Assembly (NCBI RefSeq): GCF_003544855.1
Contig: NZ_CP032101.1
Coordinates: forward strand, 2,356,001-2,420,000
Length of the DNA stretch: 64,000 bases
Reading direction: 5' to 3'
DNA from: Malaciobacter marinus
GTDB taxonomy: Bacteria > Campylobacterota > Campylobacteria > Campylobacterales > Arcobacteraceae
Of the stretch, positions 18,023 to 34,591 are shown one piece after another (the stretch's first letter is position 1; each line of letters opens with the position of its first letter). A model generated the notes under the pieces. That model did no database searches, was not told the origin of the DNA, and saw only the letters and a list, made by a program, of their open reading frames with translations. Both the position numbers and the translations under genes were made by a program.

Positions 18023-18730
18023 CTATTTAATAATCATTAATTCTTCGAAAAAATATCCTTGCATATAATCACATCCTAGCTCTTTAACTAAATCATAATC
18101 ACGCTGTGTTTCAATGCCTTCAATAATACTTTTTTGTCCATTTAGTCTAATTGTTGTTAAGATACCTTTTAAATAGTGCATATAGTTATAATTTAGTTCG
18201 ATTTGACGTAAAAAAGATTTGTCAATTTTGATATATTTACTTCCATTCATCATATAAAAAGAGAACATTGAACCATCTTGTCCAAAATCATCAAGTGCTG
18301 TTTCTATATTTTTGTTATTTAACCATGAAGAAAAATTTCGCATTATATTTGCACTTGTTTCATCATCACTACCATTTTCTGTAATTTCTACTACTATATC
18401 ATCTTTTTTGTTATTTAAAAAAAGTTCCCAATAAGATTGTTGTTCACAAGATACAAATATATCTGCATCAAAATTTAAAAATAATTTTTTATTTTCTGTA
18501 AAACTTTCAAATTGTAACTGCTTATTTCTTTTTTCAAGTTCAAAAAATAATTTATTGTTATGATGTAAGTGCCTAAAAATATCCTCAGTAGAGATAAGAT
18601 TATTATCAATCTCAAACTTTGATAAAGCCTCATAAGCATAGATATCATCTGTCTTTGTGTCAATTATTGGTTCGTACTTAGTAAAGTATTTTGCGGTTAA
18701 TATTAAGTGTTTAAATTCTATATTATTCAT
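18023..18730 (-). CDS. stand-alone EAL-domain c-di-GMP phosphodiesterase
   Basis: This 235-residue protein is almost entirely an EAL domain. Catalytic and metal-binding residues appear preserved: AYEALSKF (the EAL motif), LFLNFDA, VVEITENG, ALDDFG, YIKIDKSF, and IIEGIET followed by MQGYFFEE. It should therefore hydrolyse c-di-GMP in the cytoplasm. No sensory or GGDEF domain is attached. It lies 47 bases downstream of a small membrane protein on the same strand. The dual-receiver diguanylate cyclase at 42712 is an opposing enzyme in the same window, though not linked genetically. Confidence 0.87.
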   Translation of the reverse strand: MNNIEFKHLILTAKYFTKYEPIIDTKTDDIYAYEALSKFEIDNNLISTEDIFRHLHHNNKLFFELEKRNKQLQFESFTENKKLFLNFDADIFVSCEQQSYWELFLNNKKDDIVVEITENGSDDETSANIMRNFSSWLNNKNIETALDDFGQDGSMFSFYMMNGSKYIKIDKSFLRQIELNYNYMHYLKGILTTIRLNGQKSIIEGIETQRDYDLVKELGCDYMQGYFFEELMIIK

Positions 18731-18777
18731 AATAATAATATAACAAAAAACAACTTAATATTTTTTGATAATTAGTA

Positions 18778-19167
18778 TCAATATTGAAAATAATCTGTAG
18801 CGAATAAAAAAGTGGTAGGATAAGCTATTGCATTAAAGTATCTAAGTAATAAAGAAACTTTAATATTAGGCATTATCTCTTCTATTAAAACTCCATTATT
18901 TATCTTTTGCATTATAGAGAGTTTAAAAGCGATATCAAAAAACTTTATACCAACTATACTTAACATTAAAAAACTATAATTATTAAGATAAACACTTAAA
19001 AAAATAGAGTAAATAAAGCTAGAGTTTAAAAGGAAGTAAAGAATTATATTCTTATTGAAAATAGCTAGATTATTAGATAATAATCCATAAATAGTATCTG
19101 ACTTTTGCCAATTTGATTCAAAAAGTTCAATTGCAATAAAAAGAAAAAATAAAGATATTATATCCAT
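18778..19167 (-). CDS. small unrecognised multi-pass membrane protein
   Basis: No family was recognised. The 129-residue product has about three hydrophobic segments (near residues 1-13, 42-70 and a weaker one at 105-125) and few charges. It lies just after the rpoC terminator and before the EAL gene on the same strand, so it may be co-transcribed with the latter. It could be a membrane partner for the phosphodiesterase, but nothing in the sequence proves it. The start ATG lies 5 bases from the poly-U end of the terminator, leaving little leader. Confidence 0.6.
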   Translation of the reverse strand: MDIISLFFLFIAIELFESNWQKSDTIYGLLSNNLAIFNKNIILYFLLNSSFIYSIFLSVYLNNYSFLMLSIVGIKFFDIAFKLSIMQKINNGVLIEEIMPNIKVSLLLRYFNAIAYPTTFLFATDYFQY

Positions 19168-19171
19168 ATTT

Positions 19172-19197
19172 AAAAAAAAGCAAGGATTACTCCTTAC
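19172..19197 (-). terminator. rpoC terminator
   Basis: On the minus strand GTAAGGA-GTAA-TCCTTGC folds into a seven-base-pair stem and is followed by eight T residues. It starts 3 bases after the rpoC stop and should end the long ribosomal-protein/RNA-polymerase transcript. Confidence 0.8.
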
Positions 19198-19200
19198 TTT

Positions 19201-27889
<8,689 letters not shown>

Positions 27890-27993
27890 TTAGTTTTTTA
27901 GCTTTTTTTATAAAGCGCAAAAAGCATCCTAAAGGATAAGTTTAAAATTCTTTAAAAAAATTCTAAACTTAGCCCTCAGTGATGCTAGTCTTT

Positions 27994-28023
27994 TATGCAA
28001 AGTAGAAGGCTCTACTTTGCATA
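27994..28023 (-). other. 13-bp stem between rplL and rpoB (attenuator or processing hairpin)
   Basis: TATGCAAAGTAGA and its exact reverse complement flank a 4-base loop, 22 bases after the rplL stop. The sequence that follows on the transcript (AAAAGACTAG) lacks a U tract, so it looks more like an RNase III processing site or partial attenuator than a full terminator. A weaker A/T-rich inverted repeat lies at about 27940-27970. Position matches the rplL-rpoB spacer where other bacteria reduce read-through or cut the message. Confidence 0.6.
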
Positions 28024-28045
28024 CAATAATCTTTAATTTAAGTAA

Positions 28046-28420
28046 TTATTTGATTTCTACAGATGCTCCAGCAGCTTCTAATTCAGCTTTTGCAGCTTCT
28101 GCATCTTCTTTAGAAACACCTTCTTTAACAGTTGATGGAGTTTCTTCAGCAGCAGATTTTGCTTCTTTTAGTCCAAGACCAGTTAATGATCTAATAACTT
28201 TAATTACATTAATTTTCTTAGCACCAGCATCAGTGATAACTACATCAAATTCAGTTTGCTCTTCAACTGCTTCAGCAGCTCCAGCAGCAGCTCCACCAGC
28301 AACAACAGTTGGTTGTGCAGATACACCAAATTTTTCTTCAAATTCTTTTACTAGTTCAGATAATTCTAATACAGATAAACCTGAAATGTACTCTAATACA
28401 TCTTCTTTAGAAATTGCCAT
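28046..28420 (-). CDS. rplL: ribosomal protein L7/L12
   Basis: This 124-residue stalk protein has an N-terminal dimerisation helix ([20 protein letters not shown]), an alanine/glycine-rich hinge ([14 protein letters not shown], about 43-56) and a C-terminal factor-binding domain ([18 protein letters not shown]). It recruits elongation factors to the ribosome. It is 55 bases after rplJ in the L10-L12 arrangement found almost universally. Confidence 0.97.
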   Translation of the reverse strand: MAISKEDVLEYISGLSVLELSELVKEFEEKFGVSAQPTVVAGGAAAGAAEAVEEQTEFDVVITDAGAKKINVIKVIRSLTGLGLKEAKSAAEETPSTVKEGVSKEDAEAAKAELEAAGASVEIK

Positions 28421-28475
28421 TTTATTTCCTCTAATTTTTATTTTTATAATATTTATTAATTTTAACCGCTATAAA

Positions 28476-28964
28476 TTAAGCAGCCTCTTCTTCTTTTTTT
28501 TCTCTAAGATTGTCAAGCCCTGTAACAAAGTTTCTTGCAGGTGCTGTCCAAACAGAAAGTAACATACCAATAAGCTCATCTCTAGATGGTAATTTAGCAA
28601 ATGCATTAACTCTATCAAGATCAGCTGGTTCACCTTCAATGATACCTGATTTAATAACAAATTTTTCGCTATTTTCAGATGCGAACTTGTCAGCTACTTT
28701 ACAAGCAGAGATTTGATCTTCTGACCATAAGAAAATGTTAGTTCCATTTAACTCAACATCTCCTAACTCAGCATTTTTAACTGCAACTGTAACAAGTGTA
28801 TTTTTAGCAACTTGAACTTTTGCTCCACTTTCTTTAGCGCTTTTTCTTAAAGATTCTAACTCTTTATGAGTAAGACCTTTATAATCACACACTACGATAG
28901 CTTGAGACTCTTTAAATTCAGCTGTTAAAAAATCAATAACTTCAGCTTTTTGTTGTTTAGTCAT
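28476..28964 (-). CDS. rplJ: ribosomal protein L10
   Basis: The 162-residue protein anchors L7/L12 to 23S rRNA. It starts with TKQQKAEVIDFLTAEFKESQ and has YKGLTHKELESLRKSAKESG and KVQVAKNTL, typical of L10. The C-terminus is a short charged helix (REKKEEEAA). The gene is preceded by a 167-base leader (28965-29131) with strong secondary-structure potential, the usual place for autoregulation by L10 or the L10-L12 complex. Confidence 0.96.
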   Translation of the reverse strand: MTKQQKAEVIDFLTAEFKESQAIVVCDYKGLTHKELESLRKSAKESGAKVQVAKNTLVTVAVKNAELGDVELNGTNIFLWSEDQISACKVADKFASENSEKFVIKSGIIEGEPADLDRVNAFAKLPSRDELIGMLLSVWTAPARNFVTGLDNLREKKEEEAA

Positions 28965-28974
28965 AATAGTTTTC

Positions 28975-29125
28975 CTCCTTTCAAAACATGAAACTTAAGC
29001 AGGTCTTACAAAAGACGGAGGTGTCTTTTACCGGCTGTCTCCAGTTTTATATCAGTGCTTTGATAACACTCAAAGATATAGATTTTTATCTACATATTTG
29101 AATATTATTTAATTCAAATAAGGAA
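28975..29125 (-). ncRNA. candidate L10 leader (autoregulatory mRNA element)
   Basis: The untranslated leader of rplJ contains GC-rich islands unlike the surrounding AT-rich spacers (GGAGACAGCCGGT and GACACCTCCG on the transcript), plus several short inverted repeats. Size and place match the L10_leader class, which binds L10-(L12) to shut down rplJL translation. Limits are approximate because folding could not be computed. Confidence 0.55.
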
Positions 29126-29131
29126 TAACCC

Positions 29132-29830
29132 TTATTTGATATCCATTAATTCTGTAGTATCTAATTTAATAGATGGAGACATTGTTAATGAAATTGCTGC
29201 ATTTGAAATATATCTTCCTTTTGCAGTTGATGGTTTTGCTTTGTTGATAGCTCCTAAGAACGTTTCAACATTTTCTTTAATAGCTTCTGTTGAAAAAGAT
29301 ACTTTTCCAACTGCTGCTTGCATGTTACCTTTTTTGTCAACTCTATATGTAACTTTACCACCTTTAGCATCGCTAACAGCTTTAGTTACATCCATAGTAA
29401 CAGTTCCAGTTTTAGGATTTGGCATTAAACCTTTTGGTCCTAAGATTCTACCTACTTTACCAACGATTCCCATACAATCAGGAGTTGCAATTAATACATC
29501 AAAATTAATATTCCCTGCTTGAATGTCTGCTGCTAATTCATCATTACCAACAATATCAGCACCAGCTGCTTTTGCTTCATCCATTTTAGCACCTTTTGCA
29601 AATACTGCAACTCTTACAGTTTTACCAGTACCATTAGGAAGAACAACTGCTCCTCTAATCATTTGATCAGCATGTCTTGGATCTACATTTAAGTTTAATG
29701 CAATTTCAATACTTTCATCAAATTTAGCAGACTTTAACTCTTTTAAATGAGTACAAGCTTCTGCTAATTCATAATTTTTATCTTCAATTTTTTCTGATAA
29801 CGCTTTATATCTTTTTGAAACTTTTGCCAT
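29132..29830 (-). CDS. rplA: ribosomal protein L1
   Basis: The 232-residue protein has L1 signatures: the N-terminal [22 protein letters not shown], and [19 protein letters not shown] (about residues 125-143). It forms the mobile L1 stalk near the E site and in many bacteria represses its own rplK-rplA message. It lies 71 bases after rplK on the same strand. Confidence 0.97.
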   Translation of the reverse strand: MAKVSKRYKALSEKIEDKNYELAEACTHLKELKSAKFDESIEIALNLNVDPRHADQMIRGAVVLPNGTGKTVRVAVFAKGAKMDEAKAAGADIVGNDELAADIQAGNINFDVLIATPDCMGIVGKVGRILGPKGLMPNPKTGTVTMDVTKAVSDAKGGKVTYRVDKKGNMQAAVGKVSFSTEAIKENVETFLGAINKAKPSTAKGRYISNAAISLTMSPSIKLDTTELMDIK

Positions 29831-29901
29831 ATTTTACTCCGCAATTTTTTTTATTTTGCTACCGCCAAGTTATAAAGTCTGGTGGTAAGACTTATTAGAA
29901 A

Positions 29902-30327
29902 TTATGCTTCTACTTCAATACCCATTGATCTTGCTGAACCAGCAACAATTTTTGCAGCTTGTTCTTTATCATCAGTGTTTAAATCTGCGATTTTCATATC
30001 AACAATTTCTAAAACTTGTTCTTTAGTTAACTTTCCAATTTTGTTTTTAAGTGGATTGTCACTACCTTTTTTAATTCCAGACGTTTTTTTAATTAAGTCT
30101 GTCATAGGTGGTTGTTTTAGTGTAAATGTAAAACTTTTGTCCGAGTAAACAGTGATTTCAACTGGAATATTAAATCCACTTTTATCTTTTGTTTTTTCAT
30201 TAAATGCTTTACAAAATTCCATAATGTTAATACCTCTTTGACCTAATGCAGGTCCAACAGGTGGTGATGGATTTGCAGCACCAGCTGGTATTTGAAGTTT
30301 AAGTGTACCTTCTACTTTTTTAGCCAT
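29902..30327 (-). CDS. rplK: ribosomal protein L11
   Basis: The 141-residue protein contains the hallmark [20 protein letters not shown] followed by [16 protein letters not shown], and a C-terminal [20 protein letters not shown]. It binds the GTPase-associated centre of 23S rRNA and is needed for stringent-factor activation in other bacteria. A 98-base spacer with an unusual 17-base-pair stem separates it from nusG. Confidence 0.97.
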   Translation of the reverse strand: MAKKVEGTLKLQIPAGAANPSPPVGPALGQRGINIMEFCKAFNEKTKDKSGFNIPVEITVYSDKSFTFTLKQPPMTDLIKKTSGIKKGSDNPLKNKIGKLTKEQVLEIVDMKIADLNTDDKEQAAKIVAGSARSMGIEVEA

Positions 30328-30357
30328 CTAAATTCCTTTTCTAAATTTGTTATAACC

Positions 30358-30414
30358 ATAGGCATTAGGCAATAAAACTATAAAAGAAGCAAGTTTGTAT
30401 TGCCTAATGCCTAT
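30358..30414 (-). other. 17-bp perfect stem in the nusG-rplK spacer
   Basis: ATAGGCATTAGGCAATA (30358-30374) pairs perfectly with 30398-30414 across a 23-base loop. On the transcript it is not followed by a U tract, so it does not look like a standard terminator. Its long uninterrupted duplex is a plausible RNase III target or a fold that sets off the rplKA message. Confidence 0.65.
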
Positions 30415-30425
30415 AAATTATTTTT

Positions 30426-30953
30426 TTAAACTACTCTTTCTACTTGCGTATAAGAGATTTCTACTGGAGTATTTCTTCCGAAAATTGAAACATTAAGTTT
30501 TAAAATTCCAGCAGTCATATCAAAATCTTCAACAATACCATTAAAGTTTGCAAATGGTCCTTCATTAATTCTAACCATTTCACCTTCATCAAATGATACT
30601 CTAGGTTTTGCAGCAGATCTATTATTAACTTTTTCTAAGATAAGATCAATATCTTTATCTGATAATGCAGTTGGTTTTTTTGATTCTCCAATGAATCTTC
30701 CAACTTTTGGCATTGATTGAATTCTATGCCATAATGCAGTATCTAAATCAATCTTTGCAAAAGCATATGCTGGATATAATGGTCTTTCAACTATTACTTT
30801 TTTACTTTTTTTAATTTCAATTAAATCTTCAGTTGGAACTAATACTTCAGCTATTTTATCATTTGCCATTTCATCAGCAAGTTTTTCTAAAGCTCTTTTT
30901 ACTGTTAATTCACTACCTGAGTGAGTTTGAATTGCATACCATTTATGTGCCAT
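30426..30953 (-). CDS. nusG: transcription elongation/antitermination factor NusG
   Basis: This 175-residue protein has the NGN domain (KWYAIQTHSGSELTVKRALE; LYPAYAFAKID; VGRFIGESKKPTALSD) and a C-terminal KOW motif (VRINEGPFANFNGIVEDFD, about residues 125-143). It binds RNA polymerase to control elongation, and connects it with Rho or the ribosome. It sits 8 bases after secE. Confidence 0.96.
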   Translation of the reverse strand: MAHKWYAIQTHSGSELTVKRALEKLADEMANDKIAEVLVPTEDLIEIKKSKKVIVERPLYPAYAFAKIDLDTALWHRIQSMPKVGRFIGESKKPTALSDKDIDLILEKVNNRSAAKPRVSFDEGEMVRINEGPFANFNGIVEDFDMTAGILKLNVSIFGRNTPVEISYTQVERVV

Positions 30954-30961
30954 TTTAATCC

Positions 30962-31144
30962 TTAATTCATTACTGAAGATAGGCTTAATGACATTACTGT
31001 ATCAATTAGTGCTAAAAATAGTGTTATTACAGTAACAACAACAAATACAGATAAATATGCAGATCTAATTTGTTCTTTAATTGGAAAAATTACTTTAAAC
31101 AGTTCATCTTTAGCATTTTTATAATAAGTTTTGAATTTATTCAC
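30962..31144 (-). CDS. secE: preprotein translocase subunit SecE
   Basis: A 60-residue single-span protein with an amphipathic N-terminus (TYYKNAKDELFKVIFPIKEQ) followed by a membrane helix (about 30-50), the minimal SecE form. It stabilises SecY in the inner membrane. The start codon is GTG. Its place between tRNA-Trp and nusG is the standard one. Confidence 0.92.
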   Translation of the reverse strand: MNKFKTYYKNAKDELFKVIFPIKEQIRSAYLSVFVVVTVITLFLALIDTVMSLSLSSVMN

Positions 31145-31221
31145 AAGTGACTCCAGTATGTATTAAGCTATAAATTTTTTTAAAAAAAGTTTTTAACTAC
31201 TTTCAAAAAAATTAATTATTA

Positions 31222-31297
31222 TGGCAGGCCAGGAGGGACTCGAACCCCCAACCGTCGGATTTGGAATCCGGCGCTCTACCATTGGAGCTACTGACCT
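31222..31297 (-). tRNA. tRNA-Trp (anticodon CCA)
   Basis: This is a 76-base cloverleaf with the anticodon loop ATTCCAAAT (anticodon CCA). The acceptor pairing is AGGTCAG/CTGGCCT, the T loop is TTCGAGT and the 3' GCCA end is encoded. It lies inside the protein operon between rpmG and secE, an order shared with other Campylobacterota. Confidence 0.95.
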
Positions 31298-31324
31298 AAA
31301 AGAATAAAGATATAAGTTAAAGTC

Positions 31325-31492
31325 CTAAGACTTTAACTTAATTTCTTTATGTATTGTATGTTTTCTTAATCTTGGACTATATTTTTTAACCTCAAATTTC
31401 TCGCTATGAGTTTTTGGGTTTTTCCAAGTAGTGTAGTTAATATCTCCACTCTCTTCGCATTTTAATCCAATTTTTATTCTAATCGCTGCCAT
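31325..31492 (-). CDS. rpmG: ribosomal protein L33
   Basis: A short gene of 55 residues beginning [20 protein letters not shown] and ending [12 protein letters not shown]. It has the L33 pattern ([20 protein letters not shown], then [13 protein letters not shown]). Only one Cys remains (KCEESG), so it is a zinc-free or C-minus type, whose expression does not depend on zinc. It lies 10 bases after tuf and 27 bases before tRNA-Trp. Confidence 0.95.
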   Translation of the reverse strand: MAAIRIKIGLKCEESGDINYTTWKNPKTHSEKFEVKKYSPRLRKHTIHKEIKLKS

Positions 31493-31502
31493 TAATCAAT
31501 CC

Positions 31503-32711
31503 TTATTCGATGATTTCTGCAACAACTCCAGCACCTACAGTTCTACCACCTTCTCTAATAGCAAACTTTGTACCTTTTTCTAGAGCAATTGGAGCAACTA
31601 ATTCAACTGTCATTTCTACGTTATCACCAGGCATAACCATTTCTACACCCTCTGGTAAATAAACTGAACCAGTCACGTCTGTTGTTCTTACATAAAATTG
31701 TGGTCTATATCCACTGAAAAATGGAGTATGTCTACCACCCTCTTCTTTTGAAAGGATATACACTTCACCTCTGAATTTAGTATGTGGAGTAATTGTTCCT
31801 GGCTTAACAAGAACTTGTCCTCTTTCTACTTCTTCTTTTTTGATACCTCTTAATAAAATACCGCAGTTATCACCAGCTTCACCTTGTTCCATCTCTTTTC
31901 TGAACATTTCTACACCAGTTACTGTAGTTTTTTGAGTATCTTTCATCCCAACGATTTCAATCTCACCACCAACTTTGATAGTACCTTTTTCAATTCTACC
32001 AGTTACAACTGTACCTCTTCCTGGGATAGAGAATACGTCTTCTACAGGCATTAAGAAATCTTGGTCAATATCTCTTTCTGGAGTTGGGATATATTCATCA
32101 ACTGCATCCATTAATGCAACGATTTTTTCACCCCATGGACCAACATTACCAGCTTTTGCTTCTTCTAAAGCTTGGAATGCAGAACCAGCGATAATTGGAG
32201 TGTCATCACCTGGGAAATCATACTCAGATAATAATTCTCTAATCTCCATTTCAACTAGCTCTAACATCTCTTCTCTATCTTCTTCATCTAGTTGATCTTC
32301 TTTGTTCATAAATACAACGATATATGGAACACCAACTTGTTTAGATAATAGAATGTGCTCTCTTGTTTGAGCCATTGGTCCATCTGTTGAAGCAATTACT
32401 AAAATTGCACCATCCATTTGAGCAGCACCAGTAATCATGTTCTTAACATAATCGGCGTGACCTGGACAATCTACGTGTGCATAGTGTCTTTTGTCAGTTT
32501 CATACTCAATATGAGAAGTAGCAATTGTAATACCTCTATCTCTTTCTTCTGGAGCATTATCGATTTGATCATAATCCATAAGCTCTCCACTACCCTTAAC
32601 TGATAAAACTGCAGAAATTGCAGCTGTTAATGTAGTTTTACCGTGGTCAACGTGACCAATAGTACCAATGTTAACATGCGGCTTGCTTCGTTCGAACTTT
32701 TCTTTTGCCAT
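31503..32711 (-). CDS. tuf: elongation factor Tu
   Basis: The 402-residue GTPase brings aminoacyl-tRNA to the ribosome. G1 is GHVDHGKTT (about 18-26), G3 is DCPGH (about 82) and G4 is FMNKED (about 134). Domains II and III follow ([38 protein letters not shown]). It opens the ribosomal-protein run and is preceded by its own extended -10 promoter and hairpin-bearing leader. Confidence 0.98.
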   Translation of the reverse strand: MAKEKFERSKPHVNIGTIGHVDHGKTTLTAAISAVLSVKGSGELMDYDQIDNAPEERDRGITIATSHIEYETDKRHYAHVDCPGHADYVKNMITGAAQMDGAILVIASTDGPMAQTREHILLSKQVGVPYIVVFMNKEDQLDEEDREEMLELVEMEIRELLSEYDFPGDDTPIIAGSAFQALEEAKAGNVGPWGEKIVALMDAVDEYIPTPERDIDQDFLMPVEDVFSIPGRGTVVTGRIEKGTIKVGGEIEIVGMKDTQKTTVTGVEMFRKEMEQGEAGDNCGILLRGIKKEEVERGQVLVKPGTITPHTKFRGEVYILSKEEGGRHTPFFSGYRPQFYVRTTDVTGSVYLPEGVEMVMPGDNVEMTVELVAPIALEKGTKFAIREGGRTVGAGVVAEIIE

Positions 32712-32737
32712 TGAAATTCCCCTTAAAGATTTAAAAA

Positions 32738-32780
32738 TTCCCTCTGAGTAGATAAGCCTAAGGCTTCTCTATTCAGAGGG
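32738..32780 (-). other. hairpin in the tuf leader
   Basis: CCCTCTGA at one side pairs with TCAGAGGG at the other, with a further imperfect inner stem (AGAGAAGCCTTAGGCTTATCT on the transcript). It falls inside the untranslated leader, between the TATAAT at 32797-32802 and the tuf start. The trailing AATTTTTAAAT could give weak attenuation. Confidence 0.55.
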
Positions 32781-32796
32781 TTTATATTTATTTTTT

Positions 32797-32802
32797 ATTA
32801 TA
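32797..32802 (-). promoter_or_regulatory. tuf promoter, extended -10
   Basis: On the minus strand TATGCTATAAT contains TG-N-TATAAT, an extended -10 box. It lies 85 bases before the tuf start and gives a leader holding the CCCTCTGA/TCAGAGGG hairpin. Its upstream TATG is part of a perfect 14-base inverted repeat (32804-32853). Confidence 0.6.
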
Positions 32803-32803
32803 G

Positions 32804-32853
32804 CATACAGCTTAGAAATTGTGCTTAAGAAGGCAGAACTTCTAAGCTGTATG
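32804..32853. repeat. 14-bp perfect inverted repeat upstream of tuf
   Basis: CATACAGCTTAGAA (32804-32817) and its exact reverse complement (32840-32853) are separated by 22 bases. There is no U tract on either side. It overlaps the -10 extension and -35 region of the tuf promoter, and also follows the tRNA-Gly gene. It could be an operator, a processing stem or a poor terminator for the tRNA cluster. Confidence 0.6.
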
Positions 32854-32954
32854 AATTAAATTTGCATTATATCAAAAAAAAGATTACAGGGAGATTACAT
32901 ATTCAGAGTTATATACATGTGCTTATAACTCAGCTCCCAGTATCAATAAATAAA

Positions 32955-33031
32955 TGGAGCGGGAGACGAGACTCGAACTCGCGACAATCTGCTTGGAAGG
33001 CAGAAGCTCTAGCCAACTGAGCTACTCCCGC
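32955..33031 (-). tRNA. tRNA-Gly (anticodon TCC)
   Basis: A 77-base cloverleaf with acceptor GCGGGAG/CTCCCGC, anticodon arm CTGCCTTCCAAGCAG (anticodon TCC), T loop TTCGAGT and an encoded CCA end. It is the last tRNA of a four-gene cluster upstream of tuf. Confidence 0.95.
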
Positions 33032-33042
33032 AATCATTTGCG

Positions 33043-33127
33043 TGGTGGTGAGAGAAGGATTTGAACCTTCGAAGCCATAGGCGGGAGATTTACAGTCTCC
33101 TGGATTTGACCACTCTCCAACCTCACC
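33043..33127 (-). tRNA. tRNA-Tyr (anticodon GTA)
   Basis: An 85-base class II tRNA with a long variable arm. The anticodon arm is GAGACTGTAAATC (anticodon GTA), the acceptor is GGTGAGG/TCTCACC and CCA is encoded. It is second to last in the cluster. Confidence 0.94.
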
Positions 33128-33186
33128 GTTGAAAATTATTAATCTGGTCAAGCGCTGATCTTTTAAAGACTACGCACGACAATAAA

Positions 33187-33264
33187 TGGAGCTGGTGAAG
33201 GGACTCGAACCCCCGACCTGCTGATTACAAATCAGCTGCTCTAGCCAAGCTGAGCTACACCAGC
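33187..33264 (-). tRNA. tRNA-Thr (anticodon TGT)
   Basis: A 78-base cloverleaf with fully paired acceptor GCTGGTG/CACCAGC, anticodon arm GATTTGTAATC (anticodon TGT), T loop TTCGAGT and encoded CCA. A 59-base spacer precedes the tRNA-Tyr gene. Confidence 0.95.
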
Positions 33265-33277
33265 GTCCTAAATTACA

Positions 33278-33353
33278 TGGTGGCGCGGGGCGGAATCGAA
33301 CCGTCGACACAAGGATTTTCAGTCCTTTGCTCTACCAACTGAGCTACCGAGCC
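33278..33353 (-). tRNA. tRNA-Phe (anticodon GAA), with two mismatched stem positions
   Basis: A 76-base cloverleaf with anticodon loop CTGAAAA (anticodon GAA), T loop TTCGATT and encoded CCA. The acceptor GGCTCGG/CCGCGCC has a T4-C69 mismatch (33350 and 33285). The T stem GACGG/CCGCC has an A50-C64 mismatch (33304 and 33290). All other stems pair. It is the first tRNA in the cluster. Confidence 0.9.
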
Positions 33354-33391
33354 ATTTCGTAAAATGGAGTGAAATTATACACAGTAGTTTA

Positions 33392-34567
33392 TTAATATTT
33401 GCTTAAACTATATACAAGTTCTTTAAAAAGTTTTCCTCTATGTGCATATGACTTAAATTGGTCTAAAGATGAAGCTGCTGGTGATAGTATTGCAACATCG
33501 TTTTCTTGGTATTTTTCATCTATTTTTTTTACTGTATTTTCAAGGTTATTTGTTTTGTTACACTTAAGTAAATACTTCTGTGATAGAGTAAATATTCTTT
33601 TATAATTACTTCCTATTGCATAAATTTCTATATTTTTGTTTTTTAAAGAAGCAAACAATGGTTCTATGTTCGCACCTTTATCATCTCCACCTAAGATTAA
33701 ATGTATTTTTTTATTTTCATACGACTTTAAAGCATTCATAGTTGCATCAATATTTGTTGCTTTACTATCATTTACCCAAAGCCTATTTTTTTTATCATAA
33801 AACTCTTCTACTTTATGTTCATCAACTTTAAAAAGATTTATTTTTTTATAATCACATTCATCAAAAATAATCTTCTTACATGCCAAAGCTAATATAGCAT
33901 CTAATAAAAATGGTTCTTTAAAATTTACTTTTGATTTATCAATATTTAGTTTTTCTGCTAGTTCATCACTGTTATCATATGTAATTAAAGTTGCGTTAGT
34001 TTTATATTTTTCAAACTCTTTAGGAACAATTGCTATTTCCCCTTCATTCATAAAATCAAGAGGTTTAAGTTTACTGTTTTTATACTCTTTAAAACTACCA
34101 TGCCATGTTATATGATCTTCACTAATAGGCAAAAGTATATAAAGATTTGGTTTTGCCTTATTTGTATAATGTAAGGTAAAAGATGAAGTTTCTAAAATCC
34201 ATATTTTAGAGTTCTTATCCAATTTAGCAATTGGTGTTCCAATATTTCCACCAGCCACACTTCCATACTCTTCTAATAAATGCTGACACATCTGTGTTGT
34301 AGTAGTTTTTCCATTTGTACCACTAATCCATATTGAAAAGGGAATATCTTCATATAAAAAATCATAATCACTTATTATATTAGTTGAATTCTTTACCATT
34401 TCATTAAAAGGAGGTATTCCAGGACTAACAATTGTTATTTCATTACTATTAATATCATAGTCATTAAAGTTATTATCATCATAAAGTGTTACATTATCAA
34501 ACTTTTCACTAATAGCTTGTGCTGTAATTCCTTTTCCAAGAACTCTTATTTTTTCACTTGATTTCAT
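33392..34567 (-). CDS. murD: UDP-MurNAc-L-alanine:D-glutamate ligase
   Basis: At 391 residues it is shorter than the ~440 of E. coli MurD, mainly in the N-terminal domain. The ATP-binding SGTNGKTTTT is at about 84-93. The central domain has ISEDHITWHGSFKEYKNSK, and RLWVNDSKATNIDATMNAL marks the C-terminal domain. It adds D-Glu to the peptidoglycan precursor in the cytoplasm. It follows mraY by 24 bases on the same strand, a typical mur-cluster pairing. No murE or ftsZ is adjacent, so the wall cluster is dispersed. Confidence 0.94.
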   Translation of the reverse strand: MKSSEKIRVLGKGITAQAISEKFDNVTLYDDNNFNDYDINSNEITIVSPGIPPFNEMVKNSTNIISDYDFLYEDIPFSIWISGTNGKTTTTQMCQHLLEEYGSVAGGNIGTPIAKLDKNSKIWILETSSFTLHYTNKAKPNLYILLPISEDHITWHGSFKEYKNSKLKPLDFMNEGEIAIVPKEFEKYKTNATLITYDNSDELAEKLNIDKSKVNFKEPFLLDAILALACKKIIFDECDYKKINLFKVDEHKVEEFYDKKNRLWVNDSKATNIDATMNALKSYENKKIHLILGGDDKGANIEPLFASLKNKNIEIYAIGSNYKRIFTLSQKYLLKCNKTNNLENTVKKIDEKYQENDVAILSPAASSLDQFKSYAHRGKLFKELVYSLSKY

Positions 34568-34591
34568 TTACGATTACCTTAACTATATTTG

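Noticed and set aside
32930-33151. Minus-strand frame of 73 codons across tRNA-Gly and tRNA-Tyr
   Set aside because: It is a translation of tRNA genes (containing the well-known GEVGEWSNPGDCKSPAYG-type artefact).
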